This document shows, piece after piece, positions 62,722 to 64,000 of a DNA stretch of 64,000 nt. Source of the DNA: RPQJ01 sp963846885. GTDB taxonomy: Bacteria; Pseudomonadota; Gammaproteobacteria; Steroidobacterales; Steroidobacteraceae. The notes beneath the pieces were generated by a model, which did not search any database, had not been told where the DNA came from, and saw only the letters and a list, made by a program, of their open reading frames with translations. The stretch is from NCBI GenBank assembly GCA_963846885.1, contig CAWJXS010000021.1, positions 9,653 to 73,652 of the forward strand, read 5' to 3'. The position numbers and the translations under genes were made by a program. Positions within the stretch are counted from its first letter, which is position 1. Every line of letters begins with the position of its first letter.

Positions 62722-64000
62722 ATGGCTTATTCCTTCACCGAAAAGAAGCGCATCCGCAAGGATTTCGGCAAGCGTTCGAGCATCCTCGAGGTGCCGTACC
62801 TGCTGGCCATCCAGCTCGATTCGTATCGCAAGTTCCTGCAGGCCGACACGGCCGAGGCCGGGCGCAACGAAATCGGCCTGCATGCCGCGTTCAAGAGCGT
62901 GTTCCCGATCGTCAGCTATTCGGGCAACGCACTGCTCGAATACGTGAGCTACCGGCTCGGCGAGCCGGTGTTCGACGTCAAGGAGTGCCAGCTCCGCGGT
63001 TTGACCTACGCTGCGCCGCTGCGCGTGAAGGTCCGCCTCGTCGTGCTCGACAAGGAAGCCCCCGGCGCCAAGAAGCCGGTCAAGGACATCCGCGAGCAGG
63101 AAGTCTACCTGGGTGAATTGCCCCTGATGACCGACAACGGCACGTTCGTCGTGAACGGCACCGAGCGCGTCATCGTCTCGCAGCTGCATCGCAGCCCGGG
63201 CGTGTTCTTCGACCACGACCGTGGCAAGACGCACAGCTCCGGCAAATTGCTTTTCAACGCGCGCGTCATTCCTTACCGCGGCTCGTGGCTCGATTTCGAG
63301 TTCGATGCCAAGGACTGCGTCTACGCGCGCATCGACCGCCGCCGCAAGCTGGCGGTCACCATCCTGCTGCGCGCGCTGGGCTACAGCGACGAGCAGATGC
63401 TGGACCTGTTCTTCGAGAAGAACACGTTCCACCTCTCCGCCAGCACCATCGAGATGGAGCTCGTGCCGAGCCGCCTGCGCGGCGAGACGGCCGCGTTCGA
63501 GATCAAGGGCAGCGGCAACAAGGTCATCGTCGAGGAAGGCCGCCGCATCACTGCGCGCCACGTGCGCCAGATGGAAGAGGCCGGCATCAAGCGCCTGACC
63601 GTGCCGACCGACTACCTGGTCGGCAAGGTGCTCGCGCACGACGTGGTCAACACCGAGACCGGCGAGATCCTGGCCAAGGCCAATGAGGTCCTCGCGGCCC
63701 CGACGGTGCTCAAGCTGGTGCAGGCCGGGATCCCCGAGATCCGCGTGCTGTACGTCAACGACCTCGACCGCGGCCCGTTCATCTCGGACACGCTGCGCAT
63801 CGACCCGACCAAGAACCGCATGGAAGCGCTGGTCGAGATCTACCGCATGATGCGTCCGGGCGAGCCGCCCACGCGCGATGCGGCCGAGAACCTGTTCCAG
63901 AACCTGTTCTTCAATCCCGAGCGCTACGACCTGTCGGCCGTGGGCCGCATGAAGTTCAACCGCCGCGTCGGCCGCCAGGAAGTGAAGGGCGCCGGCATCC
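62722..64000 (+). CDS. rpoB: RNA polymerase beta subunit RpoB (3' end outside window)
   Basis: The first 426 residues are present, from the ATG at 62722. MAYSFTEKKRIRKDFGKRSS, LQLDSYRKF-like AIQLDSYRKFLQ, LPLMTDNGTFVVNGTERVIVSQLHRSPGVFF and ARVIPYRGSWLDFEFD are classic beta-subunit blocks. The rifampicin region lies beyond the window edge. Confidence 0.98.
   Translation, partial: MAYSFTEKKRIRKDFGKRSSILEVPYLLAIQLDSYRKFLQADTAEAGRNEIGLHAAFKSVFPIVSYSGNALLEYVSYRLGEPVFDVKECQLRGLTYAAPLRVKVRLVVLDKEAPGAKKPVKDIREQEVYLGELPLMTDNGTFVVNGTERVIVSQLHRSPGVFFDHDRGKTHSSGKLLFNARVIPYRGSWLDFEFDAKDCVYARIDRRRKLAVTILLRALGYSDEQMLDLFFEKNTFHLSASTIEMELVPSRLRGETAAFEIKGSGNKVIVEEGRRITARHVRQMEEAGIKRLTVPTDYLVGKVLAHDVVNTETGEILAKANEVLAAPTVLKLVQAGIPEIRVLYVNDLDRGPFISDTLRIDPTKNRMEALVEIYRMMRPGEPPTRDAAENLFQNLFFNPERYDLSAVGRMKFNRRVGRQEVKGAGI

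Overview
The window is high-GC (visually mid-60s %) chromosomal DNA from a Gammaproteobacterium. The evidence is the tRNA-Tyr/Gly/Thr-tuf-tRNA-Trp-secE-nusG-rplKAJL-rpoB block at the right end, the plsY-birA-coaX-SPOR block, and the Shewanella-type porin-cytochrome genes. Several genes hint at the Xanthomonadales/Steroidobacterales/Nevskiales neighbourhood, but I cannot fix the order from sequence alone. Many genes, above all the large multiheme cytochromes, carry single-base frame breaks while every segment on either side stays perfectly readable; uncorrected sequencing or assembly error is the simplest explanation, gene decay the alternative.

Layout. 0-2.1 kb (+): end of an ECF sigma factor, its probable membrane anti-sigma factor, and a membrane-anchored Gly-Ala-Ala repeat protein. 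2.2-6.2 kb (+): a secreted gluzincin/beta-propeller/barrel fusion and a PrsW-type membrane protease. 6.2-9.5 kb: a sigma-54 activator (-) divergent from an octaheme cytochrome (+), with a sigma-54 promoter between them. 9.5-11.4 kb (-): Uup-like ABC-F ATPase carrying a palindromic insert. 11.4-15.2 kb (-): two inner-membrane quinol-oxidising multiheme cytochromes, ImcH-like and CbcL-like, followed by FeoA/FeoB and a small Cys-bearing membrane protein. 18.0-19.3 kb (+): a second ECF sigma/RskA-like pair. 19.3-26.2 kb (+): CtlX-type hydrolase, plsY, birA, coaX, twin monoheme cytochromes, SPOR protein, tRNA-Thr(TGT), bactofilin and small envelope genes. 26.4-33.5 kb (+): hypC-A-B-D-F, a radical SAM gene, hypE. 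34.3-42.7 kb (+): two decaheme OmcA/MtrC-type lipoproteins, then mtrA and mtrB. 42.7-45.4 kb: a 250-bp compound inverted repeat, an SDR/DUF2867 protein and a UbiA/MenA-like prenyltransferase (-). 45.5-53.5 kb (-): a nine-gene V/A-type ATP synthase operon with no spacers. 53.6-57.1 kb: PilZ, murI, TerC, aldo/keto reductase. 57.2-64 kb (+): the tRNA/tuf/ribosomal protein/rpoB block.

How it fits together. The cytochromes form a nearly complete extracellular electron transfer route: quinol is oxidised by the ImcH-like or CbcL-like protein, electrons cross the periplasm (possibly through the twin small cytochromes), pass the MtrAB conduit, and reach decaheme lipoproteins at the surface. Adjacent feoAB would import the Fe(II) that iron reduction produces, and the MenA-like enzyme could supply quinone. 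The hyp genes imply a [NiFe] hydrogenase encoded elsewhere. The most noteworthy items are the mixed Geobacter-type/Shewanella-type electron transfer gene set, matched palindromes at the same promoter position before both decaheme genes, a radical SAM gene inside the hyp operon, a nested inverted repeat whose two loops are perfectly complementary, and G-quadruplex-like repeats flanking tuf.
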